Below are positions 16,720 to 26,804 of a stretch of 32,558 nucleotides of DNA, piece by piece; positions within the stretch are counted from its first letter, which is position 1; the number at the start of each line of letters is the position of its first letter. The DNA is from Zarconia navalis LEGE 11467. Its GTDB lineage: Bacteria; Cyanobacteriota; Cyanobacteriia; Cyanobacteriales; Geitlerinemataceae. The position numbers and the translations under genes are program-made. Location of the stretch: assembly GCF_015207075.1 (NCBI RefSeq), contig NZ_JADEXN010000003.1, positions 1-32,558 of the forward strand, written 5' to 3'. The notes under the pieces were generated by a model. The model had not been told where the DNA came from. It saw only the letters and a list, made by a program, of their open reading frames with translations, and did not search any database.

Positions 16720-17583
16720 ATGTCGATCGAAAATCAGTCGCATGTTGGGGCAAGTTACGCCATCGATTCCGATCGAGAATGGTGGGTACAGCAATGGCTG
16801 GCACTTCTCGATAAATATCGCTTTAAAAAGCGCTTAGAACGGGGTCGAAATTATGCCCGACAGGGAAATGTCCTCAGCATTAATTTTGAAGGGGATAAAA
16901 TTGCCTCTCGCGTTCAAGGCAGCGAACCAGACCCCTATCAGCAATCTCTGTGGTTGGATACCTTCACCGATGAAGATTGGGATTGTATCGTGCAAACGAT
17001 GTCGGAACAGGCAATTTTCTCGGCAAAGTTAATGGCTGGGGAAATGCCCCAAAATATTGAAGATGTGTTTGCAGCAAATGGACTGAGACTCTTTCCATTT
17101 CAGCTCTCAGAAATTCGGTCTCGTTGTAGCTGTCCCGATAAAGCCAATCCCTGCAAACATATCATTGCCGTCTACAATTTGCTCGGCGATCGCTTTGCTG
17201 ACGATCCCTTTGTTTTATTTCAACTGCGCGGACGCAGCCAAGAAAAAATTATTGCCGCCTTGCGACAGATTCGTGGAGAAGAGGCAAAAGATATCGGTGC
17301 GGAGGAGTTAGTATCTGATGCCAATATCGAACCATCGATCGAACTCGAAAATTTTTGGGACTACGATCGCCAACTCGAATCATCTTTAGTCGTCATCGCA
17401 CCGCCTCCGGATAGTAATACGATTTTGGATGTTTTGGGAACTGCGGCTCTGGCAAAACAGGCGAAAATCAGTGGGAGATCGTCAGTTTCGATTGCGGATG
17501 CCGTGAAAAACGATCTCGATCGCATTTATCAAACGGTGAGCCAAGGGGCAATGAAAAGGGCAATGGAAATCGATACAGTTTAA
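16720..17583 (+). CDS. SWIM zinc-finger protein
   Basis: This 287-residue protein has a SWIM zinc-binding motif C-x-C-x6-C-x-H (C136, C138, C145, H147 in CSCPDKANPCKHIIAVY). The region before it (FKKRLERGRNYARQGNVLSINFEGDKIASRVQGSEPDPY) is typical of SWIM proteins encoded beside SNF2-family helicases. No helicase gene is adjacent here. SWIM domains bind DNA or protein, and the partner is unknown. A good AGGAGG ribosome site lies 11 bases before the ATG at 16720. The C-terminal half is helical and less conserved-looking. Confidence 0.88.
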   Translation: MSIENQSHVGASYAIDSDREWWVQQWLALLDKYRFKKRLERGRNYARQGNVLSINFEGDKIASRVQGSEPDPYQQSLWLDTFTDEDWDCIVQTMSEQAIFSAKLMAGEMPQNIEDVFAANGLRLFPFQLSEIRSRCSCPDKANPCKHIIAVYNLLGDRFADDPFVLFQLRGRSQEKIIAALRQIRGEEAKDIGAEELVSDANIEPSIELENFWDYDRQLESSLVVIAPPPDSNTILDVLGTAALAKQAKISGRSSVSIADAVKNDLDRIYQTVSQGAMKRAMEIDTV

Positions 17584-17937
17584 AGAACGAACCATTGAAA
17601 ATCCATTTAAAACTGTAAACTTAGGAGTTTGAAAAACGTAATGACGATTCGGAGCAGCTTTTAAATGGCTCTTAAATAAAGACAGAAGTGGGTACGCGAA
17701 TTTCAAGTATCGATCGGGTATTTCAAAATATAGACATTTGTAATTGGAAAGAGTTGTCGAGCAGTTTGATTTGGATACTAGAATAACGACGGTGCCGCGA
17801 TCGTTAAAAAATAGTTCTAAACTATCGGTCGCGATCGAACTTTATAAATAATAGAAATGTCTGCATCTCAAAGGTGAAATACAGACATTTAAGAGTTGTA
17901 ATATCTAGAAGGATGTGTGGACAATTGACCCTGAATA
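17584..17937. other. spacer between convergent SWIM and patX-like genes
   Basis: This AT-rich stretch separates two genes that point at each other. It contains the AAATGTCTG/CAGACATTT inverted repeat listed separately and one HIP1-like site near 17830. I see no gene in it. Confidence 0.5.
17855..17890 (-). repeat. 9-bp inverted repeat downstream of the patX-like gene
   Basis: AAATGTCTG at 17855-17863 pairs exactly with CAGACATTT at 17882-17890 around an 18-base loop. It sits 48 bp past the stop of the patX-like gene and could end its transcript, although no T-run follows. Confidence 0.4.
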
Positions 17938-18117
17938 TTAGCGTCCGCTACCTCGGTAGGGGGCAAGTTCAGACACATTTTGTGCTTCAAAAGTTAAGGT
18001 TTGGTAGATGGAATTGTTAGACTCGATGCTGTTAGAAGCAGCGCTCGCGACTTGGGCGTTTGCAGCTAAACCAGCGAATACAAGGCTAGAGATGGCAAGA
18101 GTTCCATAGATGCGCAT
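17938..18117 (-). CDS. patX: PatX-type secreted precursor ending in RGSGR
   Basis: This is a 59-residue precursor. Residues 1-27 form a signal peptide: MRIYG, a hydrophobic core TLAISSLVFAGLAANA, and an AxA cleavage site at VASA-ASNS. The short mature part ends ELAPYRGSGR followed directly by TAA. The C-terminal pentapeptide RGSGR is identical to the active end of PatS and to the motif of PatX and HetN. These inhibit the master regulator HetR and set heterocyst pattern in Anabaena. PatX-like proteins with a signal peptide also occur in filamentous species without heterocysts. GGAACG about ten bases before the ATG is a weak ribosome site. The gene follows the ATP synthase terminator and faces the SWIM gene. 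hetR is not in the window. Confidence 0.85.
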   Translation of the reverse strand: MRIYGTLAISSLVFAGLAANAQVASAASNSIESNNSIYQTLTFEAQNVSELAPYRGSGR

Positions 18118-18334
18118 AATTAACGTTCCATTTGTGAGCTTCTATTTCTGGTTACGCAGCTATGGCAATACAATCCGGAGCAAAGTTTCTAATCATTTAA
18201 AATTCAGTAATACTACGGAGTATTCTTTAAAGCGATCGACGATAAGTGCTTGAAAATACCGTGAGTTTCTGTAAAGTATTCGATCGCGCTGTACTCACAG
18301 CACTCCGAAACCGAAAATATTGAAGATCGAAATC

Positions 18335-18363
18335 AAAAAGGCCTGCCGCAAGACAGACCTTTG
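18335..18363 (-). terminator. intrinsic terminator of the ATP synthase beta-epsilon operon
   Basis: On the minus strand CAAAGGTCTGTC and GGCAGGCCTTTTTG form an 11-bp stem with a TTGC loop, and the stem runs into TTTTT. It lies 34 bp beyond the epsilon stop and separates it from the patX-like gene. Confidence 0.85.
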
Positions 18364-18396
18364 ATGACGTACCCAAAATTTAATCCCAGCTCGCGA

Positions 18397-18804
18397 TTAA
18401 ACAGTGCCTCCAGCAGCCAGGACGCGAGCGCGAGAGCGTTTGAGATTCCTTTTCGCTTTGAGTTGCTCTTGTTTAGTTCCCGTTTCAGATTTGGTAAATT
18501 GAGATTGAGCTTGTTCGTACTCTTCGCGAGCTGCTTTGAGATCGATATCTTTGCCCGGTTCGGCTCCATTGACCAAAATCGTGACGCGATCTTCTTCCAC
18601 TTCGGCGAAGCCCCCCATCAGCGCAATGGGAACCCATTCTTTATCGGGGCGCACGCGCATCACGCCAATATCGAGAGCCGTTAGCAAGGGAGCGTGACCG
18701 GACAGGATACCCAGTTGTCCGGTCGTACTCGGTAAAATAATTTCTTGAGCGGTGTCATCCCAAACCGTGCGGTCTGGAGCAATGACGCGGATATTTAAGG
18801 TCAT
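18397..18804 (-). CDS. atpC: ATP synthase F1 epsilon subunit
   Basis: This 135-residue epsilon subunit of the F1 rotor couples rotation to the c-ring and damps ATP hydrolysis (named atpE in chloroplast usage). N-terminal beta-sandwich: [20 protein letters not shown], then [26 protein letters not shown] and [22 protein letters not shown]. The C-terminal helix pair rich in Arg, Lys and Glu follows. The ATG at 18804 is the family start; ten upstream in-frame residues are not part of it. It lies 121 bp after the beta gene and is followed by a strong terminator, so the two form the usual cyanobacterial beta-epsilon operon. Confidence 0.96.
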   Translation of the reverse strand: MTLNIRVIAPDRTVWDDTAQEIILPSTTGQLGILSGHAPLLTALDIGVMRVRPDKEWVPIALMGGFAEVEEDRVTILVNGAEPGKDIDLKAAREEYEQAQSQFTKSETGTKQEQLKAKRNLKRSRARVLAAGGTV

Positions 18805-18925
18805 AGGTAATTTAGATGTGACGATCGGTAGCAACGAATTGAAGTTCGGTAAAGCTTGCGAATCGAGAGTGATTCGGGGACAAATCCTTCGCGATTCGCA
18901 GTTTATCGAGAGTTATCTTTTTAAC

Positions 18926-20639
<1,714 letters not shown>

Positions 20640-21302
20640 ATGCAAAAACTTCTCTTAAATTTTTTCAAGCCAGAAATCTTACGAGACGAACTTTCAATTT
20701 TACCTTTTTTTCATAGATTAAGTTTTGCCGTTTCTTGCTGTGAAAGAATCCTGCCGATTTATCATGCTTTTTGCGCTATGGAAAATTGGGGAGATTTTTC
20801 AATACCCCGAAAGTCAATTGACATCATATGGGCGACTTTACAAGGGAAAGAAATCGACTCTAAAAAAGTCGAGAAATATAGAGAATATTGCGGGCATGAC
20901 AATATATTTCCCGATGCATATGACTTTGGAGATGCTTATTACTGCTATGAAGCCCAGGAAGTTTTAATGGCAGTGCGGGCAACTTTAGCAGCGTACTCAA
21001 AACCTAAAATAGGCGATATTATTAATGTCGTTCGTTGTACTAGAAATATAATTGAATCTTCCATTACAACGCGAGATCAATTCTTTCATCTAAGTATTCA
21101 AGAAACCGATTCAGAAATATTTGAGCAAGAATTTTTAAAGCACTCACTCGCTATCCGAGAAATAACTAAGGAAGAAGAAGACCTAAAAATATTGAGAAAA
21201 GAGGAGATTTTAACTCCGAACTCGCTCTTGTTTCTTCAGGGTTCTTCTCAACAGGAGGGTCGAGAATTAATCGCTTTATTGAATTCCTGGGCAGAAACAT
21301 AG
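20640..21302 (+). CDS. DUF416 (YjaG) family protein
   Basis: This 220-residue soluble protein resembles E. coli YjaG. FAVSCCERILPIYHAF followed by a short linker, then SIDIIWATLQGKEID, then DAYDFGDAYYCYEAQEVLMAVRATL match the order of conserved DUF416 segments (CER-P-Y, the DxxW helix, and a later acidic/aromatic region). The function of the family is unknown. The coding sequence is more AT-rich and has fewer HIP1 sites than neighbouring genes, which may mean transfer from elsewhere. The start at ATG 20640 has no strong ribosome site. It is divergent from the ATP synthase operon. Confidence 0.8.
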   Translation: MQKLLLNFFKPEILRDELSILPFFHRLSFAVSCCERILPIYHAFCAMENWGDFSIPRKSIDIIWATLQGKEIDSKKVEKYREYCGHDNIFPDAYDFGDAYYCYEAQEVLMAVRATLAAYSKPKIGDIINVVRCTRNIIESSITTRDQFFHLSIQETDSEIFEQEFLKHSLAIREITKEEEDLKILRKEEILTPNSLLFLQGSSQQEGRELIALLNSWAET

Positions 21303-21449
21303 AACTCGCCATCAAGGTTAACCGAAATAATATACACTCCCCCCAATGAAACCCGATCTCACTATCCAAGCCTTAACGCTTTCCATAACAGCAAACCACC
21401 TCAATCCGGCCTTCTTAAGGCTTAAATATCGTCGCTCTCGATGGCTAGA

Positions 21450-22232
21450 TTAACTCGACGCGCTGGTATAGAAACGCAGGGCAAAATTCCAAAACATCCG
21501 CGAGGCTTGCAACAGAGCGATCGCCAGAAATCCAGAGCCGATCGTCCATCCGATCTCGGTGCGTCCGAGTAAGACTTCCGATGGTACGGTGGTCAGGAAG
21601 GCCACGGGGACGACAAAGGTAAAGAAAAATCGATAGGCTGCCGGGTACGCTACCATCGGATATCGACCCGCATCGAGAAGTCCGCGCAACACTTCAGTAA
21701 CATTATAGATTTTCACGAACCAAACACTGGTGGCACTTAAAATAAACCAGAGAGCATAGAGACTGACCGCTCCAAAGAATAGAGGCGCGATCGCCAATAA
21801 ATAGCGATCGAACCCCAACTCCAACTTCATCCCCCCATAGCCAATCAGAACGCAACCGAAAATTAAATCCGGCAATCCCCAGGGGGAAACCGTGCGGGTG
21901 GAAAGCCAGAATTGAGAGCTAATGGGTTTGAGGAGCACAAAATCGAGGGTTCCCTCCTGAATCTGAGTGACGATCCGGTTGAGGTTGGGAACCAGGCAGG
22001 TTTGGGAAAAGCCTTGCAGGAGGGTAAATACCCCCAAGACGATCGTCGCTTCCTCCCAACTCCAACCGCCGAAGGTATAGCCGGTACGGTAGAACAAAAA
22101 CAAACCGAACAGGCTCCCGACTAGATTGCCCAAGCTACTGAGACTCGCCAGGAGAAAATTGGCGCGATACTCCATCTGGGCTAATATCGATGCGCCCCAG
22201 AATAATTTTAAAATTTGCCAGTATCGTCTCAT
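21450..22232 (-). CDS. ABC-2 family transporter permease (DUF990 type)
   Basis: This integral membrane protein of 260 residues has about six hydrophobic helices and the DUF990 pattern: ILAQMEYRANFLLASLSSLGNLVGSLF, GGWSWEEATIVLGVFTLLQGF, IQEGTLDFVLLKPISSQFW and DAGRYPMVAYPAAYRFFFTFVVPVAFLTTVPSEVL. Such permeases export an unknown substrate together with an ATPase and usually a second permease, neither of which is visible here. The ATG at 22232 is chosen; a TTG twelve codons upstream is possible. The gene lies downstream of and in the same direction as the glucolipid synthase gene, separated by a heptad repeat tract. Confidence 0.88.
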   Translation of the reverse strand: MRRYWQILKLFWGASILAQMEYRANFLLASLSSLGNLVGSLFGLFLFYRTGYTFGGWSWEEATIVLGVFTLLQGFSQTCLVPNLNRIVTQIQEGTLDFVLLKPISSQFWLSTRTVSPWGLPDLIFGCVLIGYGGMKLELGFDRYLLAIAPLFFGAVSLYALWFILSATSVWFVKIYNVTEVLRGLLDAGRYPMVAYPAAYRFFFTFVVPVAFLTTVPSEVLLGRTEIGWTIGSGFLAIALLQASRMFWNFALRFYTSASS

Positions 22233-22297
22233 GAGGGAATCGGGAAAGTTTTGAGTTTTAGGAAACAAGAGGAAGTAAAGGAAGCTAAATTCTTCCC

Positions 22298-22325
22298 ATT
22301 CCGAATTCCGACTTCCGAATTCTGC
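22298..22325 (-). repeat. degenerate ATTCCGA heptad tract
   Basis: Four 7-bp units (two exact, two changed by one or two bases) lie between the ABC-2 permease and glucolipid synthase genes. They are related to the AATTCCG tract at 13158-13192. Confidence 0.6.
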
Positions 22326-22328
22326 CTA

Positions 22329-23744
22329 TCAATGCCCTTGATGTACGGTTTTGACCCATTTCAATCGTTTGGGACGAACGGACACTCGCGCGGTGGTAGC
22401 AGCCATCACGGCAAACCAGTGCAGCATATACAGCGCACCTTGTAAAATTTGCCAGAGCGTTTGCCCGAGATGTAGGGGTTGGCTCTCTCCACGGCGAACT
22501 TGCCGCAAACCCAGCCACATCCCGGTCACGGAGACGAATACCGTTAAGCTCGTAATGGGGGTCAACATCGGCATTTGACGGCAGACGATCGCCATCAATA
22601 AGTCAGGAACGGCCGCTGTGGGAAGAAGATACATGGTGATAAAAAACACACCGGTATCCATGGTTTTTCCCCATCCCATCCGGTTGCGAGAAATCAATCG
22701 CCAGTAATCTAAATAGCGTTGGTAGCCCCCTTCTGCCCAACGGGAGCGTTGATGCCATAGGGAAACTGCATCGGTCACCCCTTCTTCGCCAACGGTGGGA
22801 AAAAAGGCACAGTCAATATCCCATCCATCGAGGTGCAAACGCAAAGTTAAATCCAGATCGTCGGTAATGGTTTCTTCATTAAAATAGCCGCAACTGGCTA
22901 GAGCTTTTCGCCGCACGAACTGACCGTTGCCCCGCAGTTCTCCGATTCCCCCGGTAGCGTGGCGTTGCTGTTGCAAAAAAGCATCGAAGATCATTTCCGT
23001 TGCTTGACCCCGCGTCCAGAAGTTTCGTCCGGCATTAGAGATGACTTTGCGCAATTGTACCGCACCGATTCGAGGTCGATCGAACTGGGGAATGACTTGT
23101 CGCAGCAAATCGGGACTGACTCGCGCATCGGCATCGAAAACGGCGAGAATCTCACCGGTGGCCAGTTTCAGCGCTTGATTTAACGCGCCGGATTTTCCTC
23201 CACAAGCATCGGCAGTACGATGAAGAACGTTGAGGCGATCGTATTTGCCGACGAGTTCTTTTAAAACGGCGGCGGTGCCATCGCTACTGTTATCGTCAAT
23301 AATCCAAACTTCATAACGATCGACGGGATAATTGAGATGGCACAGACGCTCCACAAGAGAACCGATGACCGCTTCCTCGTTTTTGGCCGCGACGAGCACT
23401 GAAATCGAAGGCCACTCCGATCGCTCTTCGGGAGGAAGAGATTTTATGGTGGATTTGGGGGCGAGCAGAAAAAAGCGCACTGTATGAAAGCCTAGTACGC
23501 TCGTCAAACCCAGAACCAATGCCGATCCCCACGGCAAAAAATATAATAGAATCGTCCCCAGCCAGATGGTCGTCAAAACCATAGCCGCTTTGCGCCGTCG
23601 TCCGGCGTATCCTCGATAAGATACGGCACTCACCATCGACGAATCGATGGATTCTTCCTTCTGGTGGGTCTGACCAAATAGAATAGATGCTAGTGGCTCG
23701 AACTCGCGAGCAGAATTGTCGTCCTCCCAAGAATTTGCCCTCAT
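22329..23744 (-). CDS. mgdA: beta-monoglucosyldiacylglycerol synthase (GT2 family)
   Basis: This 471-residue membrane glycosyltransferase probably transfers glucose from UDP-glucose to diacylglycerol, the first step of thylakoid galactolipid synthesis in cyanobacteria. N-terminal MRANSW and a transmembrane region precede the GT2 domain. That domain has LVAAKNEEAVIGSLV, the nucleotide-binding IIDDNSSDGTA, metal-binding VFDADARVSPDLL, the acceptor-site ITDDLDLTLRLHLDGW and QRSRWAEGGYQRYLDYW. Two to four helices and PKRLKWVKTVH close the protein. The whole layout, including the C-terminal motif, fits Synechocystis Sll1377. A cellulose-synthase-like or exopolysaccharide enzyme is the alternative. 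The start is ATG at 23744. Confidence 0.85.
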   Translation of the reverse strand: MRANSWEDDNSAREFEPLASILFGQTHQKEESIDSSMVSAVSYRGYAGRRRKAAMVLTTIWLGTILLYFLPWGSALVLGLTSVLGFHTVRFFLLAPKSTIKSLPPEERSEWPSISVLVAAKNEEAVIGSLVERLCHLNYPVDRYEVWIIDDNSSDGTAAVLKELVGKYDRLNVLHRTADACGGKSGALNQALKLATGEILAVFDADARVSPDLLRQVIPQFDRPRIGAVQLRKVISNAGRNFWTRGQATEMIFDAFLQQQRHATGGIGELRGNGQFVRRKALASCGYFNEETITDDLDLTLRLHLDGWDIDCAFFPTVGEEGVTDAVSLWHQRSRWAEGGYQRYLDYWRLISRNRMGWGKTMDTGVFFITMYLLPTAAVPDLLMAIVCRQMPMLTPITSLTVFVSVTGMWLGLRQVRRGESQPLHLGQTLWQILQGALYMLHWFAVMAATTARVSVRPKRLKWVKTVHQGH

Positions 23745-24135
23745 CGGTTATCCCCCCAACCCAAATTAGCGGATGGTGTGGGGTCAACGGTCAACGGTTG
23801 CCAAAACCCAGTCCCGACGCGATCGGATATCTGCTTCATAGTCTCAATTCGTAGGTTGGAAACTCACAGTTTCCAGTTGTCAATTCGGATGTATAACTGT
23901 TAATCGATGTTGCGTTTTGTATCCCTATTGTATCGAAAAGGGGGATCTCCCTGGAAAATTCGCAAATTTCCCGCTCTCGAGAGAGAATCGAAAACTTTTG
24001 CCAGACACTCGGGCGATCGTGGGTAAAATGTAGGAGCCGCTCGCCCGATCGACCTGTTGCGATCGCATCCGAAACGGTTCAACGAAACAGTCACAAATTG
24101 TCCGAGTCGAGTTGTTAAAGGACGCCCTATATAAA
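23745..24135. promoter_or_regulatory. 390-bp divergent promoter region with a palindrome
   Basis: It separates the glucolipid synthase gene (minus) from the EbsA-like gene (plus). TGGAAACT-CAC-AGTTTCCA at 23857-23875 is a perfect 8-bp inverted repeat with a 3-base centre and is the best operator candidate. A GTCAACG tandem pair is near 23786. No gene is seen. Confidence 0.45.
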
Positions 24136-24519
24136 ATGTCTACCTCTTTAGAGCAACTGCAACCCGCACCCAATGCCAAAGTCGGGATCTACTTGCCCTA
24201 CTACAAAAGTAACAATCAGCGTACTGCTCTGCCTCTAGTCATCAGTCTCTACGATAAAGGCTCTCTCGAAGGAGAGCGAAAAATCGAAGGGGGAAATAAC
24301 ATTCCTTTTGTCGCCACATGGAGCGTTTCGACTCTGCCGGCGGATATGACTCGGTGTCGCCTCCAGTTTGATGGCAATGCCGATCTCAGCTATGAAATCA
24401 CCATGGCAAACTTCGAGTTTATTAACTACTTAATCGAGTTACTAATTATCTTCAAACGATCGCGAGTGGTTGATTTTTCTCGACGTTTCTACACTAAGCT
24501 ACTACGGTATGATGACTAG
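24136..24519 (+). CDS. ebsA: EbsA-like type IV pilus biogenesis factor
   Basis: This is a 127-residue soluble protein. Key features are KVGIYLPYYK near the N-terminus, LPLVISLYDKGSLEGERKIEGG, the very conserved-looking IPFVATWSVSTLPADMTRCRLQFDG and NADLSYEITMANFEFINYLIELL, with a basic tail. From memory this matches EbsA of Synechococcus elongatus, which is needed for pili and acts with PilB and Hfq in biofilm self-suppression. The identification rests on recalled motifs and on its neighbour, a BioD/DRTGG protein. The ATG at 24136 is preferred over an in-frame start at 24112. Confidence 0.65.
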   Translation: MSTSLEQLQPAPNAKVGIYLPYYKSNNQRTALPLVISLYDKGSLEGERKIEGGNNIPFVATWSVSTLPADMTRCRLQFDGNADLSYEITMANFEFINYLIELLIIFKRSRVVDFSRRFYTKLLRYDD

Positions 24520-24566
24520 CATCAGTTCGCACGATTGCGAAATATACCCAGAGGGAGGAGACGGGT

Positions 24567-25658
24567 GTGCCACAACCCAAAAAATATCTGCTAGTTGGCT
24601 CGACAGAAGCTTATAGCGGTAAGTCGGCGACGATCTTGGGACTTGCCCACCAACTACAATCGCGGGGCATCGACTTGGCTTACGGCAAGCCTTTGGGGAC
24701 TTGTTCGAGCGAGTCTGGCGATAACCAGATGGACCAGGACGTTCGGTTTCTGTCAAGTCTCCTGAAATTACCACCCGAGCGGGTGAAACCGACGCTGCTC
24801 TCTCTCAATGCCGAGACGATTGAAAAACGTCTGCTCCAACAAGATACGACAGATTATCACAAGTTGTTGGTGGAGTCAGACTCGACCGGCGAATCCGAAC
24901 TCGTAGTTCTCGAAGGTCCGGGAAATTTAGAAGAAGGCAGTTTATTCGATCTATCCCTGACCCAAGTGGCTCGGGTCATCGATGCGCGAGTCTTATTAGT
25001 CGCTCGCTTCCACTCGGTTTTGTTGGTGGACGCGCTGTTGGCAGCCGGACGGCGTTTGGGCGATCGTCTCCTTGGGGTTGTCATCAACGATATTCCTAGC
25101 TCGCAACTCGATACGGCCCGGACGCAAGTTCAGTCGTTTCTCGAAGACCGGGGTATTCGGGTGCTGGGTTTGCTTCCCAGTAGCGAGTTGCTGCGAAGTG
25201 TCAGCGTGGGGGAAGTCGCTCACAACCTCAATGCCGATGTTCTGTGCTGTGCCGATCGCCTGGATTTAATGCTAGAAGGCATTCAAATTGGGGCAATGGG
25301 GGTCAATTCGGCCGTACAGTATTTCACTCAAGCTCGAAATATGGCGATCGTTACGGGGGGCGATCGAGCGGATATTCAGCTTGCGGCATTGGAAACGGCT
25401 GCCCATTGTCTGATTTTGACCGGACATATTACGCCTCCACCTCTGGTTCTCAGTCGCGCGGAGGAAGTGGAAATTCCGGTGCTGTCGGTGGATCTCGATA
25501 CCCTGCAAACTGTCGAACAGATCGAGCAAACTTTTGGCAAGGTGCGCTTGCACGATGCGATTAAAGTAGAGTACGTACGGCAAATGATGGCGGAACATTT
25601 CGATCTCGATCGACTTTTAGATGAATTGGATCTCAAATCGGCGATCGCCTCTTCCTAA
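24567..25658 (+). CDS. BioD-like / DRTGG domain protein (phosphotransacetylase family)
   Basis: This 363-residue protein has an N-terminal P-loop NTPase domain related to BioD and cobyrinate synthase, with GSTEAYSGKSATILGLA (G-x4-GKS), and later VVLEGPGNLEEGSLFDLS. A DRTGG domain is in the C-terminal half, with ADIQLAALETAAHCLILTG. The order equals the N-terminal part of long Pta enzymes, but the catalytic phosphotransacetylase domain is absent, so the protein is likely regulatory or an orphan NTPase. Strong ribosome site GGGAGGAG ahead of the GTG start at 24567. It follows the EbsA-like gene by 47 bp and is probably cotranscribed. Confidence 0.87.
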   Translation: MPQPKKYLLVGSTEAYSGKSATILGLAHQLQSRGIDLAYGKPLGTCSSESGDNQMDQDVRFLSSLLKLPPERVKPTLLSLNAETIEKRLLQQDTTDYHKLLVESDSTGESELVVLEGPGNLEEGSLFDLSLTQVARVIDARVLLVARFHSVLLVDALLAAGRRLGDRLLGVVINDIPSSQLDTARTQVQSFLEDRGIRVLGLLPSSELLRSVSVGEVAHNLNADVLCCADRLDLMLEGIQIGAMGVNSAVQYFTQARNMAIVTGGDRADIQLAALETAAHCLILTGHITPPPLVLSRAEEVEIPVLSVDLDTLQTVEQIEQTFGKVRLHDAIKVEYVRQMMAEHFDLDRLLDELDLKSAIASS

Positions 25659-25715
25659 GTCCTAATTTCATACATCAAACCGGAGTTTCTGTGTCCCTTG
25701 TCGGGCAATCCAGTT

Positions 25716-26804
25716 ATGTCTCAGAAAAACGAAACGGCAACCCTGGCGATCGCCTTGCTAGTCACTCTCGGATTAATCGGCGGTGGTATTTGGCTGTTCA
25801 AAACGCAACTGGGTCAACTGTTTGCCCGTTCTTCCGACTCTCCGGTACCAGAAGCAGTGGATGGTCAGACCAATTCCTCTAGCACCGGATCGACTGTGCG
25901 CGATTCGTTCGATCGGCGCGATCTGACGGGTATTGCCGAGGTGTCTGATATTCCGGATGGATTATTTAACTACGGAGGAAGCACCACCTGGGCCCCCCTA
26001 CGCCCGACCGTTGACGCTCTTCTTCAAGAGGTATTACCCAGTTTTGGGTTACGCTATGTCAATCCATTAAACGGCGTTCCGAGTTCTGGGGGTGGGATCG
26101 AGATGTTGATCGACGACCAATTAGCATTTGCCCAGTCCTCGCGACCACTCGAGGATGAGGAATACGATCGCGCCAAACAACGGGGATTGACGTTGAAACA
26201 AATTCCCGTTGCCATCGACGGTATCGCTGTTGCCGTCCATCCCGAGTTAGACGTAGCTGGAGTGACCATCGCCCAACTCAAAGATATCTATACGGGAAAA
26301 ATCACTAATTGGAGTCAAGTGGGCGGCCCCAACTTACCGATCGTTCCCGTCTCCCGTCCCGCCGAAAGCGGGGGAACGGTGGAATTTTTCATCGATAACG
26401 TCCTCGGGGGTCAAGCCCTGGGGGCGAATGTCACACTCGCACCCACGACGACCCAAGCCCTGCGCCGAGTTGGAGATAACCCCGGCGGAATTTACTACGC
26501 CTCCGCGCCGGAGGTAGTTCCTCAATGTAGCATCAAACCCCTGCCGGTCGGTCGATCGCCCGATCGCCTCGTGGCCCCTTACCAAGAACCCCTCGTCCCA
26601 TCCCAAGTCTGTCCCGATCGACGCAACCAACTCAATGCTGCCGCCTTTCAAAACGGCGACTATCCCATTACCCGGCGTTTGTTCGTCATTGTTAAACAAA
26701 ATGGTCAAATCGACGAACGGGCGGGAAATGCCTACGCCCAACTCCTGCTAACAGAACCCATTCAAGAACTGCTCGCCGAAGCGGGATTTGTCAGCATCCA
26801 GTAG
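25716..26804 (+). CDS. PstS-like phosphate-binding protein, membrane anchored
   Basis: This 362-residue protein has a transmembrane anchor at about residues 9-29 (LAIALLVTLGLIGGGIWLF), a Ser/Thr-rich linker, and a type II periplasmic binding domain. The latter includes GGSTTWAPLRPTVDALL, LAFAQSSRPLEDEEYDRAKQ, VHPELDVAGVTIAQLKDIYTGKITNWSQVGG and RPAESGGTVEFF, all typical of the PstS/SphX family. It probably binds phosphate in the periplasm. No pstCAB genes are beside it, so it may serve sensing or an orphan role. The ATG at 25716 is chosen; TTG at 25698 is possible. Its stop overlaps the convergent GST gene by 14 bp. Confidence 0.9.
   Translation: MSQKNETATLAIALLVTLGLIGGGIWLFKTQLGQLFARSSDSPVPEAVDGQTNSSSTGSTVRDSFDRRDLTGIAEVSDIPDGLFNYGGSTTWAPLRPTVDALLQEVLPSFGLRYVNPLNGVPSSGGGIEMLIDDQLAFAQSSRPLEDEEYDRAKQRGLTLKQIPVAIDGIAVAVHPELDVAGVTIAQLKDIYTGKITNWSQVGGPNLPIVPVSRPAESGGTVEFFIDNVLGGQALGANVTLAPTTTQALRRVGDNPGGIYYASAPEVVPQCSIKPLPVGRSPDRLVAPYQEPLVPSQVCPDRRNQLNAAAFQNGDYPITRRLFVIVKQNGQIDERAGNAYAQLLLTEPIQELLAEAGFVSIQ

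Noticed and set aside
16629-16814. 61-codon frame overlapping the start of the SWIM gene
   Set aside because: It is in another frame, without ribosome site, and the SWIM gene has a clear AGGAGG.
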